Assembly (NCBI RefSeq): GCF_900156815.1
Contig: NZ_FTOT01000001.1
Location: 372,001-436,000, forward strand
Direction: 5' to 3'
DNA: 64,000 nucleotides
DNA from: Gemmobacter megaterium
Lineage (GTDB): Bacteria; Pseudomonadota; Alphaproteobacteria; Rhodobacterales; Rhodobacteraceae
Each line of letters starts with the position of its first letter. Within the stretch, counting starts at the first letter, position 1. Shown one piece after another: positions 19,701-28,472 of the stretch. The notes beneath the pieces are model-generated. The model did not search any database and was not told where the DNA came from. It saw nothing but the letters and a program-made list of their open reading frames with translations. A program made the position numbers and the translations under genes.

Positions 19701-20199
19701 CACCGCCCCAGCTTGCCTTCAGCATCAAGGGATAGCCGATCGCCCCGGCCTCGGCCCGGATCGCGGCGAAATCCTCGCCCAGCACTTCGGTCGCCGGAAT
19801 CACCGGCACGCCCGCCTCGATCGCGACCCGCCGCGCGCTTGCCTTGTCGCCAAGCGCGCGCATCGTTTCGGCCCGCGGCCCGATAAAGGTGATCCCGGCC
19901 GCCGCACAGGCCTCGACGAAATCCGGGTTCTCGGACAACAGGCCGTAACCGGGGTGAATGGCATCCGCCCCCGACATCCTGGCCACCCGGATGATCTCGG
20001 GGATCGACAGATAGGCACCCACCGGCGACAGCCCTTCGCCGATCCGATAGGCCTCGTCGGCCTTGAAACGGTGCAGGCTCAGCTTGTCTTCTTCGGCAAA
20101 GACCGCCACGGTCTTTTTGCCCAGCTCGTTCGCCGCGCGCATCACGCGAATGGCGATCTCCCCCCGGTTGGCGACAAGGATCTTGCGGAACTCGGCCAT
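16738..20199 (-). CDS. pyc: Pyruvate carboxylase
   Basis: The 1153-residue single-chain enzyme carboxylates pyruvate to oxaloacetate, refilling the TCA cycle. Order of domains: biotin carboxylase (1 to about 460) starting FRKILVANRGEIAIRVMRA, with ATP-grasp SWGGGGRGMR and EVNPRVQVEHTVTE; carboxyltransferase (about 540-810) with DTTMRDGHQSLLATR and metal-binding HFHTHDTAG; allosteric region; and the biotin carrier at the end with IEAMKMETG, the Lys being biotinylated. GAGGGAG stands just before the ATG. It is a single gene with its own upstream gap of 270 nt. Confidence 0.98.
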   Translation of the reverse strand: MAEFRKILVANRGEIAIRVMRAANELGKKTVAVFAEEDKLSLHRFKADEAYRIGEGLSPVGAYLSIPEIIRVARMSGADAIHPGYGLLSENPDFVEACAAAGITFIGPRAETMRALGDKASARRVAIEAGVPVIPATEVLGEDFAAIRAEAGAIGYPLMLKASWGGGGRGMRPILAEDELEAKVREGRREAEAAFGNGEGYLEKMIQRARHVEVQLLGDTHGGLYHLYERDCSVQRRNQKVVERAPAPYLTQAQRAEICELGLKIGRAVGYQNAGTVEFLMDMDSGRFYFIEVNPRVQVEHTVTEQVTGIDIVRAQILVAEGKTLAEATGTPEQGEVRLNGHAIQCRVTTEDPQNNFIPDYGRITAYRGATGMGIRLDGGTAYSGAVITRYYDSLLEKVTAWAPTPEMAIARMDRALREFRIRGVATNIDFVINLLKHPVFLSNQYTTKFIDTTQDLFNFKRRRDRATKILTYIADITVNGHPETAGRAKPAEARTPRPPALRAEPAPGTADLLRDHGPKAVADWMLTQKRVLITDTTMRDGHQSLLATRMRSLDMIRVAPAYAAHLPQLFSMECWGGATFDVAYRFLQECPWQRLRDLRAAMPNLMLQMLLRGANGVGYTNYPDNVVQSFVHQAADTGIDVFRVFDSLNWVENMRVAMDAVLETGKVLEGTVCYTGDMLDPDRAKYDLKYYVGMGKELRDAGAHVLGLKDMAGLLKPAAARILIRALKEEVGLPVHFHTHDTAGIASGTILAAADAGVDAVDCAMDALSGNTSQATLGTVVEALKGAERDTGLDMEVIREISDYWEAVRGQYAAFESGMQAPSSEVYLHEMPGGQFTNLKAQARSLGLESRWHEVAKTYADVNRMFGDIVKVTPSSKVVGDMALMMVAQGLSRAQVEDPGVEVAFPDSVIDMMKGNLGQPPGGWPAAIQKKVLKGETPFTDRPGRHAAPVDLEATRAELLDKVRAAAGEEAETETIDGEDLNGYLMYPKVFMDYRARHAIYGPVRVLPTRTFFYGMEPGEEITAEIDPGKTLEVRLQTVGETTDDGEVKVFFELNGQPRVIRVPNRSVKSATARRPKAADGNAAHIGAPMPGSIASVAVAVGQKVAAGDLLLTIEAMKMETGLHADRAGTVKAVHVTPGAGVEAKDLLIELE

Positions 20200-20418
20200 G
20201 GTGCTCCCTCTACCGGTGCTCGGTTCGGGGCGAAGACTAGCGACGCCGCAGTGCAGCGCAAGACGAAACTGTTACAATTGGCAAGATTTTCTGACCGGAT
20301 CCCGGACATTCACAGACCTTCGCGCCAACAGCTGTGCGCGCCGATCCAGAGACCTCGGGCGGAACCCGCCATCGGGCCACGAGGGGGGGCAGTCCCCCCA
20401 TTGCGCCGTTTGCGCATG

Positions 20419-20449
20419 AAAACGGCCCCGCATCCAAGGATACGGGGCC
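20419..20449 (-). terminator. Intrinsic terminator of the xdh/ABC-transporter operon
   Basis: On the minus strand GGCCCCGTATCC-TT-GGATGCGGGGCC (one mismatch in 12 pairs) is followed by GTTTTC. It stands 25 nt past the stop of the binding-protein gene and closes the seven-gene minus-strand run. Confidence 0.85.
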
Positions 20450-20473
20450 ACCTGACCGGACGCGCCGGGTCGC

Positions 20474-21565
20474 TTATTTGGGAATGTCGCCCTTGATGCC
20501 TTCGACATAGAACATCATGCCGGCCAGCGTGCCGTCGTCGGCCACTTCACCCTCCTTCAGCCAGTCCGAACCGTCCTGCTTCTTGATCGGGCCGGTGAAC
20601 GGGTGATAGCTGCCATCGGTGATCGCGGCGATCATCGCCTCGGCCTCGGCCTTGACATCGGCGGGGACGGCCTCGGTGATCTCGCCGATCACGACTTCGC
20701 CTTCGGGCATACCGGCCCAGCTTGCGGTTTGCTCATAGGTGCCATCCAGCAGCGCGCCGATGCGCTTGATGTAATAGGGCCCCCAGTTGTCGATGATCGA
20801 CGCCACGCGCGGGCTGGGCTTGTAAGCGGCCATGTCGGACGCCTGGCCAAAGCCGACCACATTGCCCGCCTTCTGCGCTTCGGCCAGCGGTGCGGTGGAA
20901 TCGGTATGCGCCGCGATCACATCGACGCCCTGTTCGATCAGCGCCTTGGCGGCATCGGCCTCCTTGGCCGGATCGAACCAAGTGTAGGCCCAGACCACCG
21001 ACAGTTCGACATCCGGGTTCACCTTGCGGGCATGCAGGAAATAGCTGTTGATGCCCTGGATCACCTCTGGGATCGGGAAGGATCCGATATAGCCGATCTT
21101 GTTCGACTTGGTCATCTTGCCCGCGATATGGCCGATCACCGCACGCCCTTCGTAGAAGCGCGCATCATAGGTCGAGACGTTGGCATGATCGCGCTTGTAG
21201 CCGGTGGCGTGTTCGAACTTCACGTTCGGGAATTTCGCCGCCACCGTGTTGGTCGGGTCCATGTAGCCAAACGAGGTGGTGAAGACGATATTGCAGCCCG
21301 AAAGGGCCATCTGGGTCAGCACGCGTTCGGCATCGGCGCCTTCGGGAACCGATTCCTGATACATGGTTTCCAGCTTGTCGCCGAATTCCGCCATCGCATC
21401 GAGGCGGCCCTGATCATGCTGGAAGGTCCAGCCGCCATCACCGATGGGGCCGACATAGACGAAACAGGCCTTGACCTTGTCCATGCCGGCAGCGGCAGCG
21501 GCGCCCCCGAAGGCAAGGCCAAGCCCAAGTGCCGCCGAGGCGAGAAGGGTTCTGCGGAACATCAT
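20474..21565 (-). CDS. BMP-family ABC transporter substrate-binding protein
   Basis: The 363-residue periplasmic protein has a signal peptide (MMFRRTLLASAALGLGLAFG, then Ala-rich cleavage near residue 28) and the family's opening KACFVYVGPIGDGGWTFQHDQGR, which contacts the ribose/base ligand. No lipobox Cys is seen, so it is a soluble periplasmic form. Members of this family (BmpA/PnrA, NupN) bind purine nucleosides or related compounds. The ATG at 21565 follows GGGAG; a second ATG follows at once. It is 58 nt beyond the second permease gene, whose ATP-binding and xdh partners suggest a purine ligand. Confidence 0.9.
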   Translation of the reverse strand: MMFRRTLLASAALGLGLAFGGAAAAAGMDKVKACFVYVGPIGDGGWTFQHDQGRLDAMAEFGDKLETMYQESVPEGADAERVLTQMALSGCNIVFTTSFGYMDPTNTVAAKFPNVKFEHATGYKRDHANVSTYDARFYEGRAVIGHIAGKMTKSNKIGYIGSFPIPEVIQGINSYFLHARKVNPDVELSVVWAYTWFDPAKEADAAKALIEQGVDVIAAHTDSTAPLAEAQKAGNVVGFGQASDMAAYKPSPRVASIIDNWGPYYIKRIGALLDGTYEQTASWAGMPEGEVVIGEITEAVPADVKAEAEAMIAAITDGSYHPFTGPIKKQDGSDWLKEGEVADDGTLAGMMFYVEGIKGDIPK

Positions 21566-21623
21566 GTAGTCTCCCTGTTGGTGGGGGTTTTCTCCCCCTG
21601 TGTTGACGGAAGGCAACGCCAAG

Positions 21624-22553
21624 TCAATGGGTTGCGTGGAAGCTGCGCCCAAGTGCCGCCGGGGCGCCCAGGGCGCGGCCGCCCTTGGCCGACATGATGA
21701 CCAGCACAAGGATGGTGATCACATAGGGCGACATTTGCAGATACTCGACCGGCACCCGCGCACCTGCCACCTGGAGATTGAGCTGCAAGGCCGTGATACC
21801 GCCAAAAAGCCAGGCCCCCAGCAACAGCCGCCCCGGACGCCAGGCGGCAAACACCACCAGCGCCAGCGCGATCCAGCCCGCGCCCGAGGTCATGCCCACG
21901 GTCCACATCGGCACCCGGATCAGGCTGAGATAGGCCCCGCCCAGGCCCGCCATGGCGCCCCCGAACAGGATGGCCAGCAACCGGATCCGCACCACCTTGT
22001 AGCCAAGCGCATGGGCGGCGTCGTGGTTTTCTCCTACCGCGCGCAGGATCAGGCCCAGCCGGGTGCGGTTCAGCACATACCAGATGGCCACCACCGCGAT
22101 CAGCGCGACATAGACCATCAGGTCATGGCGCAGCAGGATGGTCCCCAGACCCGGAATGTCCGACAGCGGACCAAACGACAGCCGTTCGGTCATCGGCGGC
22201 TTGATCCCGACATAGCCCTGTCCGATCAGGGCCGAAAACCCCAACCCGAACAGGGTCAGCGCCAGGCCTGTGGCCACCTGGTTGGCCAGCAGGTATTGCG
22301 TCAGAAGCCCGAAGATCAGGCTCAGCGCCGCGCCGCCAACGGCGCCGCCGATGAAACCAAGGGCCGGGCTGCCGGTGCCGACGGCCACGGCAAAGCCGCA
22401 GATCGCGCCGACGATCATCATGCCCTCGACGCCCAGGTTCAGCACACCGGCCTTTTCCACCACCAGTTCGCCCAGGCCCGCCAGCAGGATCGGCGTGGCC
22501 GCCACGATCAGCGAGGCGAACAGGACGGCAGGGTTGATTGCGGACAGATCCAT
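21624..22553 (-). CDS. ABC transporter permease, nucleoside type (second)
   Basis: A 309-residue inner-membrane protein with about eight to ten membrane segments. It contains LAGLGELVVEKAGVLNLGVEGMM (the part ELVVEKAGVLNLGVEGMM is the hallmark of this permease family, BPD_transp_2) and a late TSGAGWIALALVVFA. The gene begins at an ATG that shares a base with the stop of the first permease (TGATG); a GTG one codon earlier is the alternative. It pairs with the other permease to form the heterodimeric channel. Confidence 0.92.
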   Translation of the reverse strand: MDLSAINPAVLFASLIVAATPILLAGLGELVVEKAGVLNLGVEGMMIVGAICGFAVAVGTGSPALGFIGGAVGGAALSLIFGLLTQYLLANQVATGLALTLFGLGFSALIGQGYVGIKPPMTERLSFGPLSDIPGLGTILLRHDLMVYVALIAVVAIWYVLNRTRLGLILRAVGENHDAAHALGYKVVRIRLLAILFGGAMAGLGGAYLSLIRVPMWTVGMTSGAGWIALALVVFAAWRPGRLLLGAWLFGGITALQLNLQVAGARVPVEYLQMSPYVITILVLVIMSAKGGRALGAPAALGRSFHATH

Positions 22554-23638
22554 CACGCCCCCTCGCGTTTTACCAGCCGCGGCCGGTAGTTGGACAACAG
22601 GTCAAGCGCCAGCAGGAAGAACAGCAGCATCCCCTGGAACGCCTGGATCGACGCCTTGGGCAGCCCCAGCATGAACTGGGCCAGCTCGCCGCCGATATAG
22701 GTCAGCGCCATCAACAGACCCGCCAGCAGGATGCCAATGGGGTTCAGCCGCCCCAGAAAGGCAACGATGATCGCGGTAAAGCCATATCCGCTGGCAAAGT
22801 CGATCGAGATCTTGCCAGAGGGGCCGGCCACCTCGAACATGCCTGCAAGCCCGGCCAGCGCGCCCGATGTGCCCATGCAGATCAGCACCAGCGCTACCGG
22901 CGAAACACCGGAAAACCGCGCCGCTCTGGGGGCTTGGCCGGTCAGCTTGATGTTGAATCCCAGGATGTGGCGTTGCAGCATGACATAGGCCGCAATCACC
23001 GCAATAAACGCAGCTACCACGCCCCAGTGAATCCCGGTTCCGGCAAACAGCTCGGGGTTCGAGGCCGCAGGATATTGCGCCAGATTGCGAGAGCCTGGAA
23101 ATCCGCCCCCCTCGGGGTTGCGCAACCGCCCCAGCGCCATGGCCGCCAGCAGCGCCTGTGCCACATAGACCAGCAGCAAGGACACAAGGATTTCCGAGGT
23201 GTTGAAGAAGGTCCGCAGCATGGCGGGGATCATCGCCCAGAGAAACCCGCCAAGCGCCCCGGCAATCACCATCAGCGGAAAGATGTACCATCCCGCCGCA
23301 GGATAGAAGGCAAGCCCGACAGCCGCCCCGCAGATCGCCCCGATGATGTATTGCCCCTCGGCCCCGATGTTCCAGATCCCCGCGCGAAAGCCCAGCGACA
23401 GGCCGATGGCGATCAGGATCAGCGGGGCCGCCTTGACCAGAAGCTGCGGCCGCGAATAGGCCGACATGTTGGGGTCGAACAGCGGATCCCAAAAGATGAT
23501 GCGGATGGCATCGAAGGGGTTCTTGCCAAGGATTGCAAACATGATGCCGCCGGCGATCATGGTCAGCACCACCGCGATCAGCGGCGTGGCGGCCACCCAG
23601 AACCGCGAGGGTGTCGGACGTTTTTCCAGACGGATCAT
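22553..23638 (-). CDS. ABC transporter permease, nucleoside type (first)
   Basis: A 361-residue permease of the same family, with an N-terminal helix after PTPSRFWVAATP, FRAGIWNIGAEGQYIIGAICG (trimmed: GIWNIGAEGQYIIGA) as signature, and ASGYGFTAIIVAFLGRLNP near the end. Its ATG overlaps the stop of the ATPase gene by 4 nt (ATGA). Length and motifs match NupP/YufP-like subunits of nucleoside importers. Confidence 0.92.
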   Translation of the reverse strand: MIRLEKRPTPSRFWVAATPLIAVVLTMIAGGIMFAILGKNPFDAIRIIFWDPLFDPNMSAYSRPQLLVKAAPLILIAIGLSLGFRAGIWNIGAEGQYIIGAICGAAVGLAFYPAAGWYIFPLMVIAGALGGFLWAMIPAMLRTFFNTSEILVSLLLVYVAQALLAAMALGRLRNPEGGGFPGSRNLAQYPAASNPELFAGTGIHWGVVAAFIAVIAAYVMLQRHILGFNIKLTGQAPRAARFSGVSPVALVLICMGTSGALAGLAGMFEVAGPSGKISIDFASGYGFTAIIVAFLGRLNPIGILLAGLLMALTYIGGELAQFMLGLPKASIQAFQGMLLFFLLALDLLSNYRPRLVKREGA

Positions 23639-25188
23639 GTCCGCGCTCCCTGTGCGTCGTGGTGGCTGTGGGCCACATCCATGCCATGGGCGCCCCCCAT
23701 CATCAGGCCGATTTCATCGACCGTCAGCCCCTGGGCGGAGCGGGGGGCCGTCAGTCGCCCTTCGTTCAGTGCGGCAAAGCTGTCGGAGATTTCCAGCAAC
23801 TCATCCAGATCCTGGCTGATCGCCACCACCGCCGCCCCCTTGGCCGCCAGATCCAGCAGCGCCTGCCGGATGGCCGCCGCCGCCGCCGCATCGACGCCCC
23901 AGGTCGGCTGGTTGACGATGATCACGGAGGGATCTTGCAGGATCTCGCGCCCGATGACGAACTTTTGCAGGTTGCCGCCCGACAGCGCGCGGGCCGCGAC
24001 ATGGGTGCCGGGCGTGCGCACGTCAAAGGCCGTGACGATGGCCTGGGCAAAACTGTCCACCGCAGCCCAGCCGATGAAGCCGTTCTTCAGGAACCCCTTG
24101 CGGACGTAGCCCGACAGCAGGGCATTCTCTGTCAGGCTCATGTCCGGGGCGGCGGCATGGCCCAGCCGTTCCTCGGGCGCGGCCACCAGCCCCAGCGCAC
24201 GCCGCGCATTCGGCCCCATCCGGCCGACCGGCTTGCCCGCCAGCCTGACGCAGCTTTCGGGCGACAGGATCTCCCCCGACAGGGCCAGCAGCAACTCATC
24301 CTGACCATTGCCCGCCACGCCTGCAATTCCCAGAACCTCGCCTTGCCGCAGCGTGAAGGCGATGTTCTTCAAGGCCGTGCCGAACGGGTTGGGCGACGAC
24401 ACCGACAACCCCGTCACCTCCAGCGCAACAGGCCCCGGCGGCTTGCGCGCGCGCGCGGGCGGGGTCAGAACCTGGCCGACCATCAGTTCCGCCATTTCGC
24501 GCGCCGTGCGTTCGCGCGGGGTGCAGGTCGCCACCACCTTGCCGCGCCGCAGGATCGTCGCTTCGTCGCACAGGGTCCGGATCTCCTCCAGCTTGTGCGA
24601 GATATACAGGATCGCCGTTCCCTCGGCCGACAACTGGCGCAGGGTCTGAAACAGGATATCCACCTCTTGCGGGGTCAGCACCGATGTCGGCTCGTCCATG
24701 ATCAGCAGCTTGGGATCCTGAAGCAGACAGCGGATGATCTCCACCCGCTGGCGCTCGCCCGCCGACAGATCGCCGACCAGCTTGGCAGGATCCAGCGGCA
24801 GCCCGTATTCCTGGCTGACCGCACGGATCCGTTCTGCCAGTTCGCGCATGGATGGCGGGTTCTCCATCCCCAGGGCGACGTTTTCCGCCACGTTCAGCGC
24901 TTCGAACAGGCTGAAGTGCTGAAACACCATCGCCACGCCCTTCTGCCGCGCCTCTGACGGTTTCGCAGGCTGATAGGGGGCGCCGCGCAGCAGCATCCGG
25001 CCCGAGTCCGGCCGGACCAGACCATAGATCATCTTGACCAGGGTGGATTTGCCCGCCCCGTTTTCCCCCAGCAGGGCATGAACCTCGCCCGGAGATATGG
25101 CAAAGGTTACATCGCTATTCGCCACCACGCCGGGATAGGCCTTTGTCAGGCCCTCGATGCGCAGCAGATCCCCGTTCCCTGTTGTCAT
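23635..25188 (-). CDS. ABC transporter ATP-binding protein with two nucleotide-binding domains
   Basis: The 517-residue cytoplasmic subunit has two ABC domains in tandem. The first shows GENGAGKSTLVK, LSAGERQRVEI and LLIMDEPTSVL; the second has GVAGNGQDELLLALSG, a degenerate Walker A, LSGGNLQKFVIGRE and VIIVNQPTWGVD with Gln-Pro in place of Glu-Pro. One good and one degenerate site is usual for NupO/RbsA-like ATPases. The ATG at 25188 has GGAG upstream and lies 74 nt inside the end of xdhC, so it is translationally tied to the xdh genes. This ties uptake to purine oxidation. Confidence 0.93.
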   Translation of the reverse strand: MTTGNGDLLRIEGLTKAYPGVVANSDVTFAISPGEVHALLGENGAGKSTLVKMIYGLVRPDSGRMLLRGAPYQPAKPSEARQKGVAMVFQHFSLFEALNVAENVALGMENPPSMRELAERIRAVSQEYGLPLDPAKLVGDLSAGERQRVEIIRCLLQDPKLLIMDEPTSVLTPQEVDILFQTLRQLSAEGTAILYISHKLEEIRTLCDEATILRRGKVVATCTPRERTAREMAELMVGQVLTPPARARKPPGPVALEVTGLSVSSPNPFGTALKNIAFTLRQGEVLGIAGVAGNGQDELLLALSGEILSPESCVRLAGKPVGRMGPNARRALGLVAAPEERLGHAAAPDMSLTENALLSGYVRKGFLKNGFIGWAAVDSFAQAIVTAFDVRTPGTHVAARALSGGNLQKFVIGREILQDPSVIIVNQPTWGVDAAAAAAIRQALLDLAAKGAAVVAISQDLDELLEISDSFAALNEGRLTAPRSAQGLTVDEIGLMMGGAHGMDVAHSHHDAQGART

Positions 25189-26119
25189 CCGTGATCTCCG
25201 TCTCGGATTTTTCTTTGTAGTTCAATAGTTGTACGGCCACCCCTATGGCAATGGCCTGCGGGTGCTTTCCCAGCCCGGTATCGCCGATCGGGCAGGTGAT
25301 GCGGGAAATCTGTGCAGCCGTATGCCCCAGTGCCGCCAGGCGCGACCGGAACCGCGCCCATTTGGTGGCCGACCCGATCAGACCCAGAAAGCCGAAGCCC
25401 CGGCCCAGCAACCGGTGGCACAGCTCCAGATCCAGCGCATGGGAATAGGTGACGATCAGATGCTCCGCCTCCTTTGGAACATGCGGCACCAGGCCCTGCG
25501 GCGCCTCGGCCCAGATCGGCGTTACCCCTGCGGGAATGTCATCGGGAAAACGCTCGCGGGCGGTATCGACCCAGGTCAACGCAAGGCCGGGCAGGGGGGC
25601 CAGCACCGCCACCAGCGCCCGGCCCACATGACCCGCCCCCCAGATCCACAGATGGCGTTGCGGGTGGGCGACCGGCTCGACCATCCAGCCCTGGACGAAT
25701 TGCGCAACCGGCATCCGGCCCGCATTGCGCGCCTGCGCCAGCAGACGCGTGACAGCCAATGGCATGGCCGCCGGCACAACAGGGCGCGCAACGATCTGCG
25801 TGCCCTCCAGTGCCGCGACGGATCGCGCATCATGCACCTCGGTCAACAGCGTCACCGCGCCACCACAGCATTGCCCCAGGGCAGGCCCCAGTGGCTCGCG
25901 GTCCAGCCGGGCCCCGCCTGCCGCCAGCATGGCCCGCGCCCGCGCCATCGCCTGCCACTCCAGCGCCCCGCCGCCGATGGTGCCCTGCGCGCCCCCGGCC
26001 CAGACCAGCATGGCCGCCCCGACCTCGCGCGGCGACGATCCGTCATGCGCGGCAATCACCACGCGGGCCACGCGGCCATGACACGCCACCGCCACCTGCA
26101 AGGCGACAAGATCAAACAT
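25115..26119 (-). CDS. xdhC: Xanthine dehydrogenase accessory protein XdhC
   Basis: The 334-residue protein binds sulfurated molybdenum cofactor and hands it to XdhB. It has an N-terminal part starting [19 protein letters not shown] with SSPREVGAAMLVW, GTIGGGALEWQA and the GQCCGGAV Cys pair, and a C-terminal Rossmann fold around LWIWGAGHVGRALV. The start at 26119 overlaps the end of xdhB by 8 nt. The last 40 or so residues (from NYKEKSETEI on) are less Ala-rich than the rest and run through the start of the ATPase gene, so they may be a non-conserved tail over a former intergenic stretch. Confidence 0.93.
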   Translation of the reverse strand: MFDLVALQVAVACHGRVARVVIAAHDGSSPREVGAAMLVWAGGAQGTIGGGALEWQAMARARAMLAAGGARLDREPLGPALGQCCGGAVTLLTEVHDARSVAALEGTQIVARPVVPAAMPLAVTRLLAQARNAGRMPVAQFVQGWMVEPVAHPQRHLWIWGAGHVGRALVAVLAPLPGLALTWVDTARERFPDDIPAGVTPIWAEAPQGLVPHVPKEAEHLIVTYSHALDLELCHRLLGRGFGFLGLIGSATKWARFRSRLAALGHTAAQISRITCPIGDTGLGKHPQAIAIGVAVQLLNYKEKSETEITDDNRERGSAAHRGPDKGLSRRGGE

Positions 26120-28472
26120 CGTCGCGGCCTTGCTGGCGCCGGATCGCGGCCAGCATCCGCTCGGCCGTGGCCGGACCATTCAGATCGGGATAGATCCTGC
26201 CATCGCCACAGGCCGCAACCGCATCCGACAGCGCCATCAGGGCCGAAATCCCCAGCATGAACGGCGGCTCCCCCACCGCCTTGGACCGATAGATCGTCGG
26301 CTCCGGGTTCTCGCGCCCGTAGAGCGCCACGTTGAACAGGCGCGGACGGTCGCCGCAGGCCGGAATCTTGTAAGTACTGGGCGCATGGGTGCGCAGGCGG
26401 CCCTTGTCATCCCAGACCAGCTCCTCCGTGGTCAGCCAACCGGCACCCTGCACATAGCCGCCCTCGATCTGCCCGATGTCCAGCGCGGGGTTCAGCGAGG
26501 CGCCGGTATCATGCAGGATATCCGCGCGCAGAATGCGGTTCTCACCCGTCAGCGTGTCGACGACCACCTCCGTGACCGCCGCCCCATAGGCGAAATAGAA
26601 AAACGGCCGCCCCCGGCCCTTCACCCGGTCCCAGGTGATCTCGGGCGTCTTGTAGAACCCGGTCGCCGACAAAGAGATCCGCGCCGCATAGGCCATGCCC
26701 GCCACTTCGGCAAAACTGTACTCGGCACCGGCGACCTGAACCCGCCCCTCGCGGAACACCACCGTCTCGGGCGGCACCTGATGCCGCGCGCCCAGATGCA
26801 CGGCCATCCGGCCCCGGACCTCGGCACAGGCCGCCTGCACCGCCATCCCGTTCAGATCCGACCCGCTGGAGGCCGCCGTGGCCGATGTGTTCGGCACCTT
26901 GGCCGTATCGGTCGCGGTGATGCGCACCGCCGCCATCTCCACCCCGAATTCGCGCGCCGCCACCTGGGCCACCTTCTGGAACAGGCCCTGTCCCATCTCG
27001 GTGCCGCCATGGTTCAGATGGATCGACCCGTCCTGATACACATGCACCAGGGCGCCGGCCTGGTTGAGATGGGTCAGCGTGAACGAGATCCCGAATTTCA
27101 CCGGCGTCAGCGCAATTCCCTTCTTCAGAACGGGATTTGCGGCGTTCCACGCGCGCACCGCCGCCCGCCGCGCGGCATAATCCGATGTGGCTTCAAGCCG
27201 CGCCACCAGATCATGCAGCACGAAATCCCGCACCTCCTGGCCATAATGCGTGGTCTGCGCGGGTGCCGCTTTCATCTTGCCCGAAATACCCTCGGGGGGT
27301 CCGGGGGGCAGACGGCCCCCCGGCGCCGCCACAGGCGCGGCGTAGAAGTTCCGCCGCCGCACCTCCAGCGGATCGCGGCCCACCGCATGGGCGACATGAT
27401 CCAGCACCCGTTCGATCCCCACCATGCCCTGCGGGCCGCCGAAGCCGCGATAGGCGGTGGCGCTTTGGGTATTGGTGCGCAGCCTGTGGCTCTCGATCCG
27501 GATGGCGGGCAACCAATAGGCATTGTCGGCATGCAACATCGCCCTGTCGGCCACCGGATGCGTCAGATCCAGGGCCCAGCCCGCACGGGTGGCATGGGTG
27601 AACTCGACCCCCAGGATGCGGCCATCGTCGTCATGGCCGACGCGATAGTCGATGCGGAAATCGTGCCGCTTGCCGGTGATGACCATGTCGTCATCGCGGT
27701 CATAGCGCATCTTGCACGGGCGGCCCGTCGCGCGGGCCACCACGGCGCAGGCCACCGCCAGCGCATTGCCCTGGCTTTCCTTGCCGCCAAAGCCGCCGCC
27801 CATCCGCCGGCACTCGACCCGCACGGAATGCATGGGCAGGCCGATCGCCTCGGCGACCTTGTGCTGGATCTCGGTCGGATGCTGGGTCGAGGAGATGACA
27901 TGCATGTCGCCGTATTCGCCCGGCAGGGCAAAGGCGGCCTGACCTTCGAGATAGAAATGCTCTTGCCCGCCCACCTCCAGACGGCCCTCCAGCACATGGG
28001 GGGCCGCGGCGATGGCGGCTGCGGTATCGCCACGCGACCAGATCACCGGGGGGCCAAAGCGGCTGTCGGCGGCCAGCGCCTGATCATGGGTCAGGATCGC
28101 AGGCAGCGCCTCATATGCGATCCGGCCCAGCCGTGCCGCCTTGCGCGCCGCCTGATGGCTGGTGGCGGCCACCAGAAACACCGGCTGACCCACGTAGTGC
28201 ACGACGCCATCCGCCAGCAGCGGTTCATCATGTGCCGAAGGGCTGCAATCATTGGCAAAGGGCAGATCCCCGGCCCGCAGGACGGCCACCACGCCCGGCG
28301 CGGACCGCACCGCTGCCAGATCGACCGACAGGATACGGCCATGTGCCTCGGTCGCCAGACCGAAGGCCAGATGCAGCGCATTGGCGGGCAGGGGAATGTC
28401 ATCGACATAGCGCGCCTGGCCCGTCACATGCAGCGGGCCAGAATCGTGCGGCAGGGGTTTGGCAACGCTCAT
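26112..28472 (-). CDS. xdhB: Xanthine dehydrogenase, molybdenum-binding subunit
   Basis: The 786-residue subunit oxidises hypoxanthine and xanthine at the Mo centre. Recognised motifs: [31 protein letters not shown] and VGEPPFMLG, whose Glu is the catalytic base in the Rhodobacter capsulatus enzyme. The start [18 protein letters not shown] overlaps xdhA by 4 nt. About residues 389-401 ([13 protein letters not shown]) are the translation of a dispersed DNA repeat found elsewhere in the window; they sit between the RRRNFY segment and THYGQE, where relatives have a short surface loop, so the insert is probably tolerated. Confidence 0.95.
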   Translation of the reverse strand: MSVAKPLPHDSGPLHVTGQARYVDDIPLPANALHLAFGLATEAHGRILSVDLAAVRSAPGVVAVLRAGDLPFANDCSPSAHDEPLLADGVVHYVGQPVFLVAATSHQAARKAARLGRIAYEALPAILTHDQALAADSRFGPPVIWSRGDTAAAIAAAPHVLEGRLEVGGQEHFYLEGQAAFALPGEYGDMHVISSTQHPTEIQHKVAEAIGLPMHSVRVECRRMGGGFGGKESQGNALAVACAVVARATGRPCKMRYDRDDDMVITGKRHDFRIDYRVGHDDDGRILGVEFTHATRAGWALDLTHPVADRAMLHADNAYWLPAIRIESHRLRTNTQSATAYRGFGGPQGMVGIERVLDHVAHAVGRDPLEVRRRNFYAAPVAAPGGRLPPGPPEGISGKMKAAPAQTTHYGQEVRDFVLHDLVARLEATSDYAARRAAVRAWNAANPVLKKGIALTPVKFGISFTLTHLNQAGALVHVYQDGSIHLNHGGTEMGQGLFQKVAQVAAREFGVEMAAVRITATDTAKVPNTSATAASSGSDLNGMAVQAACAEVRGRMAVHLGARHQVPPETVVFREGRVQVAGAEYSFAEVAGMAYAARISLSATGFYKTPEITWDRVKGRGRPFFYFAYGAAVTEVVVDTLTGENRILRADILHDTGASLNPALDIGQIEGGYVQGAGWLTTEELVWDDKGRLRTHAPSTYKIPACGDRPRLFNVALYGRENPEPTIYRSKAVGEPPFMLGISALMALSDAVAACGDGRIYPDLNGPATAERMLAAIRRQQGRDDV
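27270..27308 (+). repeat. Dispersed GC-rich repeat, copy 4, inside xdhB
   Basis: TTCATCTTGCCCGAAATACC followed by CTCGGGGGGTCCGGGGGG, matching copies 1 and 3. It is in frame with xdhB and translated, on the minus strand, as [11 protein letters not shown]. The flanking GGCAGACGGCCCCCC continues the GC-rich part. Confidence 0.85.
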
